DNA of 64,000 nucleotides from Aquipseudomonas alcaligenes MRY13-0052 (lineage in GTDB: Bacteria > Pseudomonadota > Gammaproteobacteria > Pseudomonadales > Pseudomonadaceae). Shown in pieces: positions 23,432 to 34,197 of this stretch. The notes beneath the pieces were generated by a model. It had not been told where the DNA came from, ran no database searches, and worked only from the letters and a program-made list of their open reading frames with translations. The first letter of the stretch is position 1. Each line of letters opens with the position of its first letter. The translations under genes were made by a program, and so were the position numbers. The DNA is taken from contig BATO01000011.1 of the NCBI GenBank assembly GCA_000474255.1, positions 1 to 64,000 of the forward strand, written 5' to 3'.

Positions 23432-24883
23432 TCACACCAGCGGGTCGCCGACGTGGAGGATCTTCATGGTGTTGGTGCCGCCGACGGTGTGGTAGCTGTC
23501 GCCCTTGGTGAGGATGACCCAGTCGCCCTGCTGCACGATGCCGCGCTTGAGCAGTTCGTCCACCGCGGCCTGGCTGACCTTGTCGGCCGGCAGCGCGGCC
23601 GGGTCGAAGGGCACGGTCTGCACGCCACGGAACAGGGCGACGCGGGCCTGGGTGGCACGGTGGGGGGAGAAGGCGAAGATCGGCACCGAGGAACGGATGC
23701 GCGACATGATCAGCGGGCTGTAGCCGCTCTCGGTGAGGCAGATGATCGCCTTCACGCCCGGGAAGTGGTTGGCGGTGTACATGGCCGCCAGGGCCACGCT
23801 CTCGTCGCAGCGGCTGAAGGTGTGCCCCAGGCGGTGGCTGGATTTCTGGCTGGTGGGGTGTTTCTCGGCACCGACGCAGACGCGGGCCATGGCCTGCACC
23901 GCTTCCACCGGGTATTCACCGGCGGCGCTCTCGGCGGAGAGCATCACGGCGTCCGTGTAGTCCAGCGCGGCGTTGGCTACGTCGGAGACTTCGGCGCGGG
24001 TCGGCATGGGGCTGTGGATCATCGACTCCATCATCTGGGTCGCGGTGATCACGGCCTTGTTGTAGCGACGGGCGTGCAGAATGATCTTCTTCTGGATGCC
24101 CACCAGCTCGGCGTCGCCGATCTCCACGCCCAGGTCGCCACGGGCCACCATCACGGCGTCGCTGGCGCGGATCAGGCCGTCCAGGGCTTCGTCGTCGGCC
24201 ACGGCTTCGGCGCGTTCGATCTTGGCCACCAGCCAGGCGCTGCCACCGGCTTCGTCGCGCAGGCGGCGGGCCAGTTCCATGTCGGCGGCGTCACGGGGGA
24301 AGGACACGGCCAGGTAGTCCAGTTCCATCTCGGCGGCCAGTTTGATGTCGGCCTTGTCCTTGGCGGTCAGGGCCGGTGCGGTGAGGCCGCCGCCACGACG
24401 GTTGATGCCCTTGTGGTCGGACAGCGGGCCACCGATGAGCACGGTGCAGTGCAGTTCGTCGGCGGTGGTGGCGTCGACGCGCATGACCACGCGGCCGTCG
24501 TCCAGCAGCAGTTCGTCGCCGATACCGCAGTCCTTGATCAGGTCCGGGTAGTCGATGCCGACCACGTCCTGGTTGCCGGCTTCACGCGGGTGGGTGACGG
24601 AGAAGCGGAATTTGTCGCCAGCTTCCAGTTCGATGCGCTTGCCTTCGAACTTGGCGATGCGAATCTTCGGGCCTTGCAGGTCGCCCAGCAGCGCCACGAA
24701 ACGGCCGTGCTTGGCCGCCAGCTCGCGGACCAGGCGGGCGCGCGCCTTGTGCTCGTCGGGGGTGCCGTGGGAGAAGTTCAGGCGGGCAACGTCGATACCG
24801 GCGAGGATCAGCTGTTCCAGCACCTCGGGCGAGTTGCTGGCTGGGCCGAGGGTGGCGACTATCTTGGTGCGGCGAAGGGACAT
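23432..24883 (-). CDS. pykA: Pyruvate kinase
   Basis: A 483-residue glycolytic enzyme that converts phosphoenolpyruvate and ADP to pyruvate and ATP. Landmarks: RRTKIVATLGPASNS at the N terminus, ARLNFSHG, GDLQGPKIR, the active-site MVARGDLGVEI with the preceding IEXAEA, and ITATQMMESM. Length fits the AMP-activated PykA type. Located just after (convergent with) the cyclase operon, as in P. aeruginosa PA4329. Starts with a GGAG-like site on the minus strand. Confidence 0.95.
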   Translation of the reverse strand: MSLRRTKIVATLGPASNSPEVLEQLILAGIDVARLNFSHGTPDEHKARARLVRELAAKHGRFVALLGDLQGPKIRIAKFEGKRIELEAGDKFRFSVTHPREAGNQDVVGIDYPDLIKDCGIGDELLLDDGRVVMRVDATTADELHCTVLIGGPLSDHKGINRRGGGLTAPALTAKDKADIKLAAEMELDYLAVSFPRDAADMELARRLRDEAGGSAWLVAKIERAEAVADDEALDGLIRASDAVMVARGDLGVEIGDAELVGIQKKIILHARRYNKAVITATQMMESMIHSPMPTRAEVSDVANAALDYTDAVMLSAESAAGEYPVEAVQAMARVCVGAEKHPTSQKSSHRLGHTFSRCDESVALAAMYTANHFPGVKAIICLTESGYSPLIMSRIRSSVPIFAFSPHRATQARVALFRGVQTVPFDPAALPADKVSQAAVDELLKRGIVQQGDWVILTKGDSYHTVGGTNTMKILHVGDPLV

Positions 24884-24970
24884 GCGAAGGCTCCATTTTT
24901 CAAGCAGAGCCCGAGGCTACACCGCTCGCAACCTGTAGTCATTGTTCCTCTTCACTACCCTTTGCCGGGG

Positions 24971-25774
24971 TTATTTAACGCCGGGATTCAGGGCCTGGTC
25001 CAGGTGCCGGGCGGCATTCTCGGCCTGCTCGGCATCGGGGAACTCGGCGAGCAGGCGGCGCAGGTAGCCGATGGCGCGGCCACGGTCGGCGCGGGGGTTG
25101 GCCGGGGCCAGGTTCATCAGCGCCATCTGGTACAGCGAGCGGGCCTTGATGTCGGGCTGCACATGGGCGTCGCCCAGGGCGAGGGAATACAGCTGCTCGG
25201 CTTCGTCGACGCGGTCCTTGAGCACGGCGCGGCGCGACAGCAGGGTCATGTCCGGGTCGAGGTCGCTGCGGTAGAGGTCGAGGTTCTGGCTGGGCTTCCA
25301 GTCGGCCAGCAGCTCGCGGGCGGTCTTGTGCACCGGCTCGTCGGCACGCTGGCGGATCACCAGGATGCGCGCCTCGGCACGTTCGGCGGCGCGGGTGCCG
25401 GGGAACTCGTTGGTGATCTGGTAGAAGCGGTTGAGCGCCTTGGTGTCGTCGCGCTGGTCGTTGTAGCGGCTCATGTAGATCAGGCCGATCTGGTAGAGCG
25501 AGATGGCACGCACCTCGTCGCTGAACTGGCGATCCTGGTAACCGGTGAGGTAGAGCTTCTCGGCCTGGGCGCTGGTGCCATCGCGGATGGCCATGGCGCT
25601 GTAGGTGAGCAGGTCGCCATCCTCTTCCACCGCCGCGGCCATGCGGTTGTTCTTCAGCACCTTGTACTCCACCGCTTCGTTGGTGGTGATCTGGGCGATG
25701 AACAGCGGGGTGGTGGGGGCGCAGGCGCCAAGCAGCAGAAGGGTGCACAGCAGGGCAGGGCGGATGGGCTGCAT
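24971..25774 (-). CDS. TPR-like lipoprotein
   Basis: A 267-residue predicted lipoprotein with lipobox LLLGAC (Cys18). The body is helical with at least three tetratricopeptide-like pairs (AISLYQIGLIYMSRYNDQRDDTKALNRFYQITNEFPGT; RSLYQMALMNLAPANPRADRGRAIGYLRRLLAEFPDA). Such proteins hold envelope complexes together. It is divergent from another small TPR lipoprotein 160 bases away. Specific function unknown. Confidence 0.7.
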   Translation of the reverse strand: MQPIRPALLCTLLLLGACAPTTPLFIAQITTNEAVEYKVLKNNRMAAAVEEDGDLLTYSAMAIRDGTSAQAEKLYLTGYQDRQFSDEVRAISLYQIGLIYMSRYNDQRDDTKALNRFYQITNEFPGTRAAERAEARILVIRQRADEPVHKTARELLADWKPSQNLDLYRSDLDPDMTLLSRRAVLKDRVDEAEQLYSLALGDAHVQPDIKARSLYQMALMNLAPANPRADRGRAIGYLRRLLAEFPDAEQAENAARHLDQALNPGVK

Positions 25775-25934
25775 GGAGGCTCCGGAGGCGGGGTTTGGGC
25801 GAGTCTAGCAGCCGCTTCGCCTGGGCCGGGATGATGGGCTGCAAGTCCCATCGGAGGTTGTGCCCGTACTCCGCCGGATGGCGCTGCAGAAATTTCCGTG
25901 AGCGCCGATATACTCGCCAACGGAGGACTTACCC

Positions 25935-26309
25935 ATGCGCACGCTGATCATCCTGGCCCTGCTCGCCGGCCTTGCCGGTTGCACCCGCTGGTCGCTGGAC
26001 CATCACCTGAACAATGCCTACCACGCCTACGACGAGGGCGACTGCGAAACGGCCATGCTCGAGCTGTCCCAGGCCGAGCGCAAGAGCCGCTCGCGGGCCT
26101 ATATGCAGCCGGAGATCTCCCTGCTGCGCGGCCAGTGCCTGGAGCGCCAGAGCCTGTTCGTGGATGCCCAGCAGACCTACAACTTCATCATCGGCCGCTA
26201 CCCCACCAGCGAGTATGCCTACCGCGCCCGTGCGCGCCTGGAGACCCTGGAGAAGCTCGGCCAGATCAACACCGGCTCACCGGCCAAGGCCACCCCGGCG
26301 TCGCTCTGA
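25935..26309 (+). CDS. Small TPR-like lipoprotein
   Basis: A 124-residue lipoprotein with lipobox GLAGC (Cys16) and a helical body with a tetratricopeptide-like repeat pair (NAYHAYDEGDCETAMLELSQAERKS; LFVDAQQTYNFIIGRYPTSEYAYRARARLETL). GGAGGA precedes the ATG. Divergently placed to the larger TPR lipoprotein; the two may share a promoter region and a role in the envelope, but this is inference. Confidence 0.7.
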   Translation: MRTLIILALLAGLAGCTRWSLDHHLNNAYHAYDEGDCETAMLELSQAERKSRSRAYMQPEISLLRGQCLERQSLFVDAQQTYNFIIGRYPTSEYAYRARARLETLEKLGQINTGSPAKATPASL

Positions 26310-26393
26310 CCGGCGTTTCGACCGTCGGTCGTGGCTCGCTTGAGTGACGACCGGCCAGCGCTAAGCTTGGCCTTTGTTTCCGGGAGGGGCTCC

Positions 26394-26816
26394 ATGCGTC
26401 ACCTGCTTTTCGCGGTCATCCTGCTGCCAGGGCTGGCGAGCGCGGAGATCTACCGCTGGACGGACGCCAGGGGCCAGGTGCATTTCAGCGAGCGACCCCA
26501 GGCCGGCGCGCAGCAGGTGGAGGTCAAGCCGCAGGTGGTGGAGCGTGACGAGGCCACCCGTGAACGTGAGCAACGTGCCGAGCAGTTCTTCGATGCCCGC
26601 CGCCAGGAACAGGCGCAGGCGGAGCGCAAGGCTGCGGATGCCCGCGGCGAGCGCCAGAAGCAATGCAACACGTTACGCGGTAACCTTGCCCAGCTTCGCG
26701 ACGGCGCTAAGTTCTATCGTGTCGATGGGAAGGGGGAGCGCCAGTATTACAGCGACGGCGAGATCGACGCCGCCCGTCGTAAATTGACCGCGGAAATCAG
26801 TGAGCACTGCGGTTAA
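26394..26816 (+). CDS. DUF4124 domain protein
   Basis: A 140-residue exported protein: signal peptide (about 1-17), then the DUF4124 motif EIYRWTDARGQVHFSERPQ, followed by a highly charged coiled-coil-like helix (about 55-95, rich in Glu/Arg/Gln) and a C-terminal segment with GERQYYSDGEIDAAR. Role of the family is unknown. GGGAGGGG lies before the ATG at 26394. Confidence 0.75.
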   Translation: MRHLLFAVILLPGLASAEIYRWTDARGQVHFSERPQAGAQQVEVKPQVVERDEATREREQRAEQFFDARRQEQAQAERKAADARGERQKQCNTLRGNLAQLRDGAKFYRVDGKGERQYYSDGEIDAARRKLTAEISEHCG

Positions 26817-26878
26817 TTACTTGGTTCGAGTGCAGTAGTGAGGCCATACTGAACGGCCATCAATAGCGATTCGCCATC

Positions 26879-27238
26879 ATGCGTAGCCAACGCCGAATAG
26901 AACGCCACCAGCTGCCCTATTACCTGAAGGTCTTCAATCGCATCACCGACAAGCCCATGGGCTATCTGGGAAACGTTTCCCTCGAAGGCCTGATGCTGAT
27001 CAGCCAGCTACCGATGCTGGTGGGGGCCCGTTTCGACATGCGCCTGAAGATTCCGGGGCATGACGGCCAGCAGCACTTCATCGACTTCTACGCGACCTGC
27101 CAATGGAGCCGGGAAGACGTCAACCCCGGTAACTTCGACTCGGGCTTCGCCCTGGTGGCACCGCCGCCGGAATACGTGGAGATGGTCGAGGCGCTGCGCC
27201 ACTACTTCAGCTTTCGTCCCCTCGCCGCGTCGGCGTAG
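26879..27238 (+). CDS. PilZ domain protein (cyclic di-GMP receptor type)
   Basis: A 119-residue single-domain PilZ protein. The c-di-GMP binding motifs are present: RRIER at residues 5-9 (RxxxR) and NVSLEGL at about 32-38 ((D/N)xSxxG). It should bind c-di-GMP and pass the signal to an unknown partner. Position in the block matches, as I recall, PA4324 of P. aeruginosa. It lies 6 kb from the SadC-like cyclase, so a functional link is possible but unproven. No strong ribosome binding site is seen. Confidence 0.82.
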   Translation: MRSQRRIERHQLPYYLKVFNRITDKPMGYLGNVSLEGLMLISQLPMLVGARFDMRLKIPGHDGQQHFIDFYATCQWSREDVNPGNFDSGFALVAPPPEYVEMVEALRHYFSFRPLAASA

Positions 27239-27300
27239 CCGTGCCCGGCGTTAGCCGCTGCGCTTCAGGCGCGGCGGCTGGCGTTTGAATTGGTGCTGGA

Positions 27301-27785
27301 GGATTTGAGCTCAGCTGATTGCCGAGTTCTGCTGATGCTTTTGGTTTCGCCCACCCGGGCGAGTCCCTTTTCCAATCGCTGGAACGCCAGCCCGGTGAAA
27401 AGGAACCAAAAAACTCGCCCCCGACATACGGGTCTGGCTGGCGCCAGACTCCCCTCGCTCCATCATCGTTAATCGCTGCGCTCGCCCTTCGGGCCGCACT
27501 GAAGTGCGTTCGCCGCAAGCGGCGTCCAGGGGCACGCGCTGACGGGCCATCCCTGGCCCGACATCGCTCTCGCGACATCCATGTCGCTCAACCCCTTGAT
27601 GCGCTTCGCTTACCCTTCGGGCCAGCCTTCGGCTGTTACTCCGCTTCGCTTCGTTTCACGACGATTGCGCTCGGCCTCCTGAAAGGGGGCATTTGGCGGC
27701 TGCTCCAACATCGGCGCACGTCGGCCCAGATGTTGTGCGCATCAGTACGTAGGATGGGTAGAGCGAAGCGAAACCCATCATGGCG
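27301..27785. repeat. Composite intergenic repeat cassette, copy A
   Basis: The 650-base gap between the PilZ and DUF58 genes has no gene. It matches 48520-48905 in segments and in the same order: a block starting GGATTTGAGCTCAGCTGATT and ending AAAAGGAACCAAAA (27301-27411 against 48520-48631), a GGGCCATCC...CGACATCCATG block (27541 on), a CGGCCTCCTG...TTGGCGGCTGCTCCAAC block (27661-27709 against 48766-48811), and a GTAGGATGGGT...GCGAAGCGAAACCCAT end. Differences and indels show the copies are old. Confidence 0.75.
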
Positions 27786-27836
27786 GCCAAGCCGCCACGT
27801 GGTTCCGGTTTCTTGCTCGGGCATTGACTCCCGTAG

Positions 27837-27854
27837 CCCGGGCTTCAGCCCGGG
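27837..27854. repeat. Short GC-rich palindrome after the DUF58 gene
   Basis: CCCGGGCT-TC-AGCCCGGG, 36 bases beyond the DUF58 stop. The same GGGCTTCAGCC core appears degraded at 51780-51790. May act as a terminator or REP-type unit. Confidence 0.5.
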
Positions 27855-27890
27855 AATCAAGCATACGGGTACGGTTGTGCCCCGATGGGG

Positions 27891-29218
27891 TTAGAGCACG
27901 CCGGCTTTTTTCCAGGCCAGGTAGCGGCCCACCAGTTCGGGGCCGAGTTCGCCGGGGCGGCAGTCGAGCACCGGGACGTCGTGGGCAGCCAGGCGTTCGT
28001 GCAGGCTGGCGCGGGCGTTGAGGTAGTCCACCGTGCCGCAGTAGGACAGCGCCTGCTCGAAGCCTTGCACCGGCTCCTGGCGCAGGGCGTCCAGCACTTC
28101 TTCCCGCAGGCTGGCGATCAGCACCCGGTGATGGCGACCGAGGCGCTTGACCGCGGCCAGTAGCTCATCGTCGTCTTCATCGCGCAGGTTGGTCACCAGC
28201 ACCACCAGGGCGCGGCGGCGCTGGCGTGCCAGCAGGGCGTCGATGGCGGCGCCGAAGTCGGCCGGGCGCTGGGTGCTGTTGAGGTCGTAGACGGCGTTGA
28301 GCAATACGCTCAACTGGGCCGGGCCCTTGACCGGCGCGAGGTAGCGCTGCTGGTCGCCGGCGAAGGTGCTGAGGCCCACCGCGTCGCCCTGGCGCAGGGC
28401 CACGTAGCTGAGCAGCAGGCTGGCGTTGAGGGCGTGGTCGAAGTGCGAGAGGTCGCCGTCCTGGCTGCGCATGCGGCGGCCGCAGTCGAGCATGAAGACG
28501 ATCTGCTGGTCGCGCTCGTCCTGGTATTCACGGGCGATGGGCGTGCGCTTGCGCGCGGTGGCCTTCCAGTCGATCTGGCGCAGGGTGTCGCCATCGCGGA
28601 ATTCACGCAGCTGGTGGAACTCCAGGCCCAGGCCGCGACGCGGACGCTGGCGCACGCCGAGCTGGCTGAGCCAGTCGTCCACCGCCATCAGCTGGGCGCC
28701 GTAGAGGCGGGCGAAGTCCGGGTAGACGCGGGTCTCGCCCGGCAGGTCGAGGTAGCGGCGCTGGCCCCACAGGCCCAGGGGGCTGGGCAGCTCCACCTCG
28801 CACAGGGGGAAGGCGAAGCGGCCGCGCTGCAGCGGTCGTACGCGGTAGCCGAACTCGGTGACCTCGCCCGGATGCAGGGCCACGGATTGCGGCAGGAACT
28901 CGGTGTCCATCCCCGCCGGCACATGGTCGTAGACCTTGAGCTGCAGGGCGCGGGTGAAGGCATGGTGCACGCGCAGGCGCACCTCGCCCCAGCGGCCCAG
29001 GGACAGGTTGCCCGGCAGCTGGCGTTCCAGCGCGGGTGAAGGCAGGCGGCGCAGCCACAGCGCATCGAGCACGGCCAGCAGGGCGAGAGCGCAGAGCAGC
29101 CCCCACCAGAGCAGGCGCAGCTGTTCCGGCAGCTTGGTGCCAAGGGCGTGCAGGGTGCCCAGGACCAGCGCCACGGCCAGCAGGCCGGCGATCAGGCCGA
29201 GCAGGATGCGCGATGGTT

Positions 29219-29222
<4 letters not shown>
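27891..29222 (-). CDS. DUF58 domain protein
   Basis: A 443-residue protein with two N-terminal membrane helices (about 7-55), then the DUF58 core (LGLEFHQLREFRDGDTLRQIDWKATARKRTPIAREYQDERDQQIVFMLDCGRRM), which has a von Willebrand A-like fold. DUF58 proteins nearly always pair with MoxR AAA ATPases, here encoded just upstream with a four-base overlap (29219-29222). These systems are thought to act as chaperones for envelope or metalloprotein maturation. It is the last gene of the six-gene operon. Confidence 0.87.
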
Positions 29223-30339
<1,117 letters not shown>

Positions 30340-30343
<4 letters not shown>

Positions 30344-31635
30344 AGGGCATTCCTGAGGCTTTGCAGGTGGGCGACCTGGCGGGTGAATTCGGAGGCGCTG
30401 AGGCGCTGCTTGGGCAGCGGCCGCATGGCCTGGCTGATGGCGGCGGTGGGCATGCGGGTCAGGCGGCTGAGCACCTGCCATTGCTCGGCCACGGCGAGTC
30501 GTTCGAAACCGGGGTGACGGCGCCGCGCGCGACGCAGGATGTCGCGCTGCAGGCCTTGCAGCAGCACCTGCTTGCCGCTGCGCCGCATGAGGAAGTCGGC
30601 GCTGGCGCGCAGGTGTTCTTCCAGCTGGCGGCGCGAGCGGCTGGCCGGTGCCAGTTGCGGCCCCTGGCGACGGCCGACGTGCCACAGCACCAGGGCGATG
30701 AGCAGGGCCAGGGCCGCCAGCGCTTCGGGGAAGTTGCGCAGCAGCAGGGCGGGCAGGTCATCGCGCTCGGCGCGGTAGAGCAGGGTCACGCCGGTGTCCT
30801 GGGTCAGGTACCAGAGCAGCCAGGCGTTGTCGTGGCTGGCGATGTTGTTGTTCTGCCAGATCCAGCTGTCGGTGAGCACGGTGACCAGGCCGTCGCCATG
30901 GTTCATCTGCAGCATGTGGGTGGCGTTGCCGCTGTTGGCCCAGGCGTGGGCGCGGTCTTCGCTGTCGTAGAGGTGGAAGCCGGTGTCGAAGTCGATGTAG
31001 GCCGGCGCGTCCTCGTTTTCCAGGTAGAGCTTGGTCAGCTCGGGGTAGCGGTCTTCGTCCTCGGGCTCGGCTTCGCTGTCGGCCGGCGCTTCTTCCTCGC
31101 CTTCGGCCTGCTGCTCGCTGTCGTCGGTGGCGTCGGACTCGGCTTCGTCCTGGGTGTCTTCGGCGCTGTCGGTCGCTTCGCTCTGCTCGGCGTCCTCGCT
31201 GTCCTCGTCGTCGAGGTCCTCGCTTTCGTACTGCTGCACGCCGAGGCGGTCCAGCAGCAGGTCACCGCTCTTGCCGTCGTCCTCGTCGTAGAGGGCTTCG
31301 GCGACGAACAGCAGGTGGCCGCCCTTGGCTGCCCAGTCCAGCACGCGGTCGGCCTGGCGCGGGGTCATGCGGCTGCGGTCGGCCAGCAGCAACAGGGTGT
31401 GGCCGGCGGCGGGCAGGTCGTTGAGCACTTCCAGGCCATCGGCGTGCGCCACCGTCAGGCCCTGCTTGCGCAGGTAGCTCTCGGCGGCGAGGTAGATGTT
31501 GCTGCGCGCCTCGGGCGAAGCCCCGTGGGCGATGGTTTCCTGATAGGGCTCGATCTTGTTCAGCAGCCAGATGAGGAACAGGCCCAGCAGCAGGAAGAGC
31601 AGGGCACCGAAGATGAAACCTCCACGACGGCTCAT
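30340..31635 (-). CDS. DUF4350 domain membrane protein with long acidic insert
   Basis: A 431-residue protein with one N-terminal membrane helix (about 7-26), a DUF4350 extracytoplasmic domain (AARNIYLAAESYLRKQG-like region, TLLLLADRSRMTPRQADRVLDWAAKGGHLLF) and a second helix at about 295-315 before a cytoplasmic tail. Residues about 138-200 are almost entirely Asp, Glu, Ser, Ala and Gln, an acidic stretch interrupting the domain. DUF4350 proteins occur in MoxR-DUF58 operons. Overlaps both neighbours by four bases. Function unknown. Confidence 0.82.
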
Positions 31636-33233
31636 GCGCTGGCTCCCGTGGCGACCAGGCGGCGCCAGCCTTCACAGAGGCCACGCTTGAGGCTCTCCGG
31701 TGGCAGCTGGTGGCCGTAGGCGAGGTTCTGCCAGTGGCGGGTGAGGACCTGGGCGAAGCGTCCCAGCTCTTCACGCTGCAGGTTCTGCACCATGCGCAGC
31801 ACTTCGCCTTCGGTGTGGGAGCCCTTGAGCGGCAGGCGGAAATCGTGGAGCAGGTGGCTGAGCAGGGCACGGTAGAGCAGGCCGAGGGCCTCGCGCGGGT
31901 GCTCGGCCCAGAGCCGTTCGGCTTCGCTGGCGACGTCGTCGGGCAGGGTCTCGGGGGCCACCTCCAGGCCGAACAGCTGCAGCGGTGCCTCGCGGCGCCG
32001 GCGTTTCGGCAGGCCGATATTGCCGGCGAAGGTGGCGAGCCATTCACGGTAGCGCCAGATGATCAGGGCGATGAGGCTGAACAGCAGGCCCCACAGCAGC
32101 ACCTTGATCACCAGCGCCAGCCAACTGGTGCTGTTCCACAGCTCGGCCAGCTTGAACAGGCCCTTGATGAAGTCGGTGAGGCTTTCCGCGTCTTCCTTGG
32201 AGAGTTCTTCTTTCTTCTTGTCCTTGGCCTCGGCATCCGGGAAGCGCCAGCGGGTCACCGTCTCGCGGTTCTCGAAGGGCGGCTCGTCCAGCAGCTTGGC
32301 GATGCTTTCGCTGGAGGCCTGGCTGGTCAGCTCCTGGTGGAGAAGACGCGGGGCGTCGGGGCCGTCGGGGTCTTCCACCGGGATCGGGCAGCTGCTGGCG
32401 GTTTCGTCGGCCAGCACCGGCTGGGCGGGCAGGGCGGTGACCAGGAGCACGCCCATGCCCAGCACCAGGGCGTAGGCGAGGCCGGTGAGGCGCTGGCGCA
32501 GGCGGCGGAACACCAGTTCGATGTCCCAGGCTTCCAGGGCGGTGCGGCGGTTCAGGTAGAGGGTGAAGCCGCAGGCGACGTAGACCGGTTCCCAGATCAT
32601 CAGCACGAAGAAGTACAGGCTGTTGGACAGGTGCTCCAGCCATACCCAGTCGCCTTCGGCCTGTTGCAGCAGTTTCTGCCAGTCCCAGTCGGCCACCACC
32701 TGCTGCGGCAGCATCAGGTAGAGCAGGGTGATCAGGCCCATCCACAGCGCCGTTTCCAGGTGCATGCCGATGATGGTGAGCCAGGTGGCGCCACCGGCAT
32801 CGCGCTGGCCGAGCACCACCAGGCGCTGGCTGCGCGCCGCGCCGGAGAGGCCTTCGAGCTGCATCACCGGTAGGTCGAAGCTGCGCGTGGGGCTGAAGCG
32901 GCGCCAGGTGAGGCTGGCGATCAGCTGCGGCTTGAGCAGGCGCGGGAAGGCCTTGAGCGCTTCCTTGAGCGTTGGCGTGTCGCCGAACAGCGCGCGGGAA
33001 AGGATGTACAGCGGCAGGCGCTCGAAGGCGGGCTTGAGCAGCCAGAAGATGAAGATCGCCCAGCCGGAGTAATTCCACAGCACCAGGCACAGCAGCAGGA
33101 ACACCGGCAGGGTGACCAGCGCCCAGCTGGCCATGAGCAGGCCCATGTGGCGTCGGGCGAGCAGCACGCCGAGGTCCATGGCTTCCCAGGCGCTGCGCGG
33201 GCGGATGGCGACGCTGGCATCAGTCAGGCGCAT
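31632..33233 (-). CDS. DUF4129 domain membrane protein
   Basis: A 533-residue protein with several membrane helices in the N-terminal half (about 35-60, 155-185, 210-230, 265-290), a soluble stretch with a charged KDKKKEELSKEDAE segment, another helix (about 385-405) and a C-terminal DUF4129 domain (REALGLLYRALLSHLLHDFRLPL ... RHWQNLAYGHQ). The ATG at 33233 (MRLTDASV) is preferred to a longer frame since it overlaps the upstream gene only slightly. DUF4129 accompanies MoxR/DUF58 systems and is linked to transglutaminase-like proteins in other genomes. Role inferred from context only. Confidence 0.8.
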   Translation of the reverse strand: MRLTDASVAIRPRSAWEAMDLGVLLARRHMGLLMASWALVTLPVFLLLCLVLWNYSGWAIFIFWLLKPAFERLPLYILSRALFGDTPTLKEALKAFPRLLKPQLIASLTWRRFSPTRSFDLPVMQLEGLSGAARSQRLVVLGQRDAGGATWLTIIGMHLETALWMGLITLLYLMLPQQVVADWDWQKLLQQAEGDWVWLEHLSNSLYFFVLMIWEPVYVACGFTLYLNRRTALEAWDIELVFRRLRQRLTGLAYALVLGMGVLLVTALPAQPVLADETASSCPIPVEDPDGPDAPRLLHQELTSQASSESIAKLLDEPPFENRETVTRWRFPDAEAKDKKKEELSKEDAESLTDFIKGLFKLAELWNSTSWLALVIKVLLWGLLFSLIALIIWRYREWLATFAGNIGLPKRRRREAPLQLFGLEVAPETLPDDVASEAERLWAEHPREALGLLYRALLSHLLHDFRLPLKGSHTEGEVLRMVQNLQREELGRFAQVLTRHWQNLAYGHQLPPESLKRGLCEGWRRLVATGASA

Positions 33234-34197
33234 GGCGACTCCGACCGGCGAAGCAGAAATAGCTGCCGAGCAGCAGCCACAGGCAGGCACCCACGATGTA
33301 CTTCACCTTGGGCGTGGTGAAGGTCATGGACGACCAGTAGGCCTCGATGAACGCGGCGATCAGGAGCATCAGCATGGCGCCGGCAATGAGTTTGACGCTG
33401 TGGGTGGCGGCCAGGCGCAGGGATTCGGCGCGGGTCATCCGCCCGGGGGCGAGCAGCGCCCAGCCCAGCTGCAGGCCGGCGGCACCGGCGAAGGTGATGG
33501 CGGTGAGCTCGAAGGAGCCGTGGCCGATGACGAAGGACCAGAAGGTCTCGCCGTAGCCGACCTGGGTCAGGTGCCCGGCCACGGCGCCGATCATCAGGCC
33601 GTTGAAGAACAGGAAGAATAGGCTGCCGAGGCCGAAGAGCAGGCCGCTGGCGTAGGTCTGAAAGGCGATGCCGATGTTGTTCATGATGTAGTGGCCGAAC
33701 ATCATCCAGTCATCGCCGGAGTCGCGCTCGCTGGCGCCGATGCGGTGGGCGTCGGGCTCGTACATGGATTCCATCTCGGCCACCTGGTCCGGCGGCACCA
33801 CGCTGTAGACCAGGTCGGGGAACTGGTGCACCAGCACGCCCATTACCGCCAGGCTCACGTAGAACAGCAGGCTGGCGATGAGGATGCTGCGCCACTGCTC
33901 GCGCACCAGGCGCGGGAAGCCGCCGAGCACGAAGCCGACGATCTGCGCGCCGAGGTGGCTGCGGTGGCGGTAGAACTGCTGGTGGCCACGCATGGCCAGT
34001 TGCTGCAGCTGGTCGATCAGGTGGCTGCTGTAGCCGCGCTCCTGGGCCAGGGCCAGCTGCTGGCAGAGGTGGCGGTAGTCGGCGGCGAAGCCCTCGCAGG
34101 ACTTGGCGTCGGCCTTGCCGCGCTCCAGGGCGTCGAGCTGGGCGCCGAAGCGTTCCCAGTCGGCCTGGTGGCGACGTTCGAACAGGCTTTGTTTCAT
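33220..34197 (-). CDS. SpoIIM-like (stage II sporulation protein M family) membrane protein
   Basis: A 325-residue membrane protein. A soluble helical N terminus (1-95) is followed by about five membrane segments with the SpoIIM-type core (NNIGIAFQTYASGLLFGLGSLFFLFFNGLMIGAVAGHL ... GHGSFELTAITFAGAAGLQLG). In Bacillus SpoIIM acts in peptidoglycan remodelling with SpoIID/P; proteobacterial homologues lie in MoxR operons and are unstudied. Start at 34197; overlaps the RDD gene by four bases and the DUF4129 gene by 14. Confidence 0.85.
   Translation of the reverse strand: MKQSLFERRHQADWERFGAQLDALERGKADAKSCEGFAADYRHLCQQLALAQERGYSSHLIDQLQQLAMRGHQQFYRHRSHLGAQIVGFVLGGFPRLVREQWRSILIASLLFYVSLAVMGVLVHQFPDLVYSVVPPDQVAEMESMYEPDAHRIGASERDSGDDWMMFGHYIMNNIGIAFQTYASGLLFGLGSLFFLFFNGLMIGAVAGHLTQVGYGETFWSFVIGHGSFELTAITFAGAAGLQLGWALLAPGRMTRAESLRLAATHSVKLIAGAMLMLLIAAFIEAYWSSMTFTTPKVKYIVGACLWLLLGSYFCFAGRSRHAPD

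Noticed and set aside
23240-25834. An 864-codon plus-strand open frame opposite pykA and the TPR lipoprotein
   Set aside because: Antisense to genuine genes and crosses two separate transcripts and a terminator.
27311-27578. Short minus-strand frames in repeat cassette A with KRDSPGWAKP-like peptides, also in cassette B
   Set aside because: The same peptide in both copies follows from the DNA repeat; no ribosome binding site and frames end at repeat indels.
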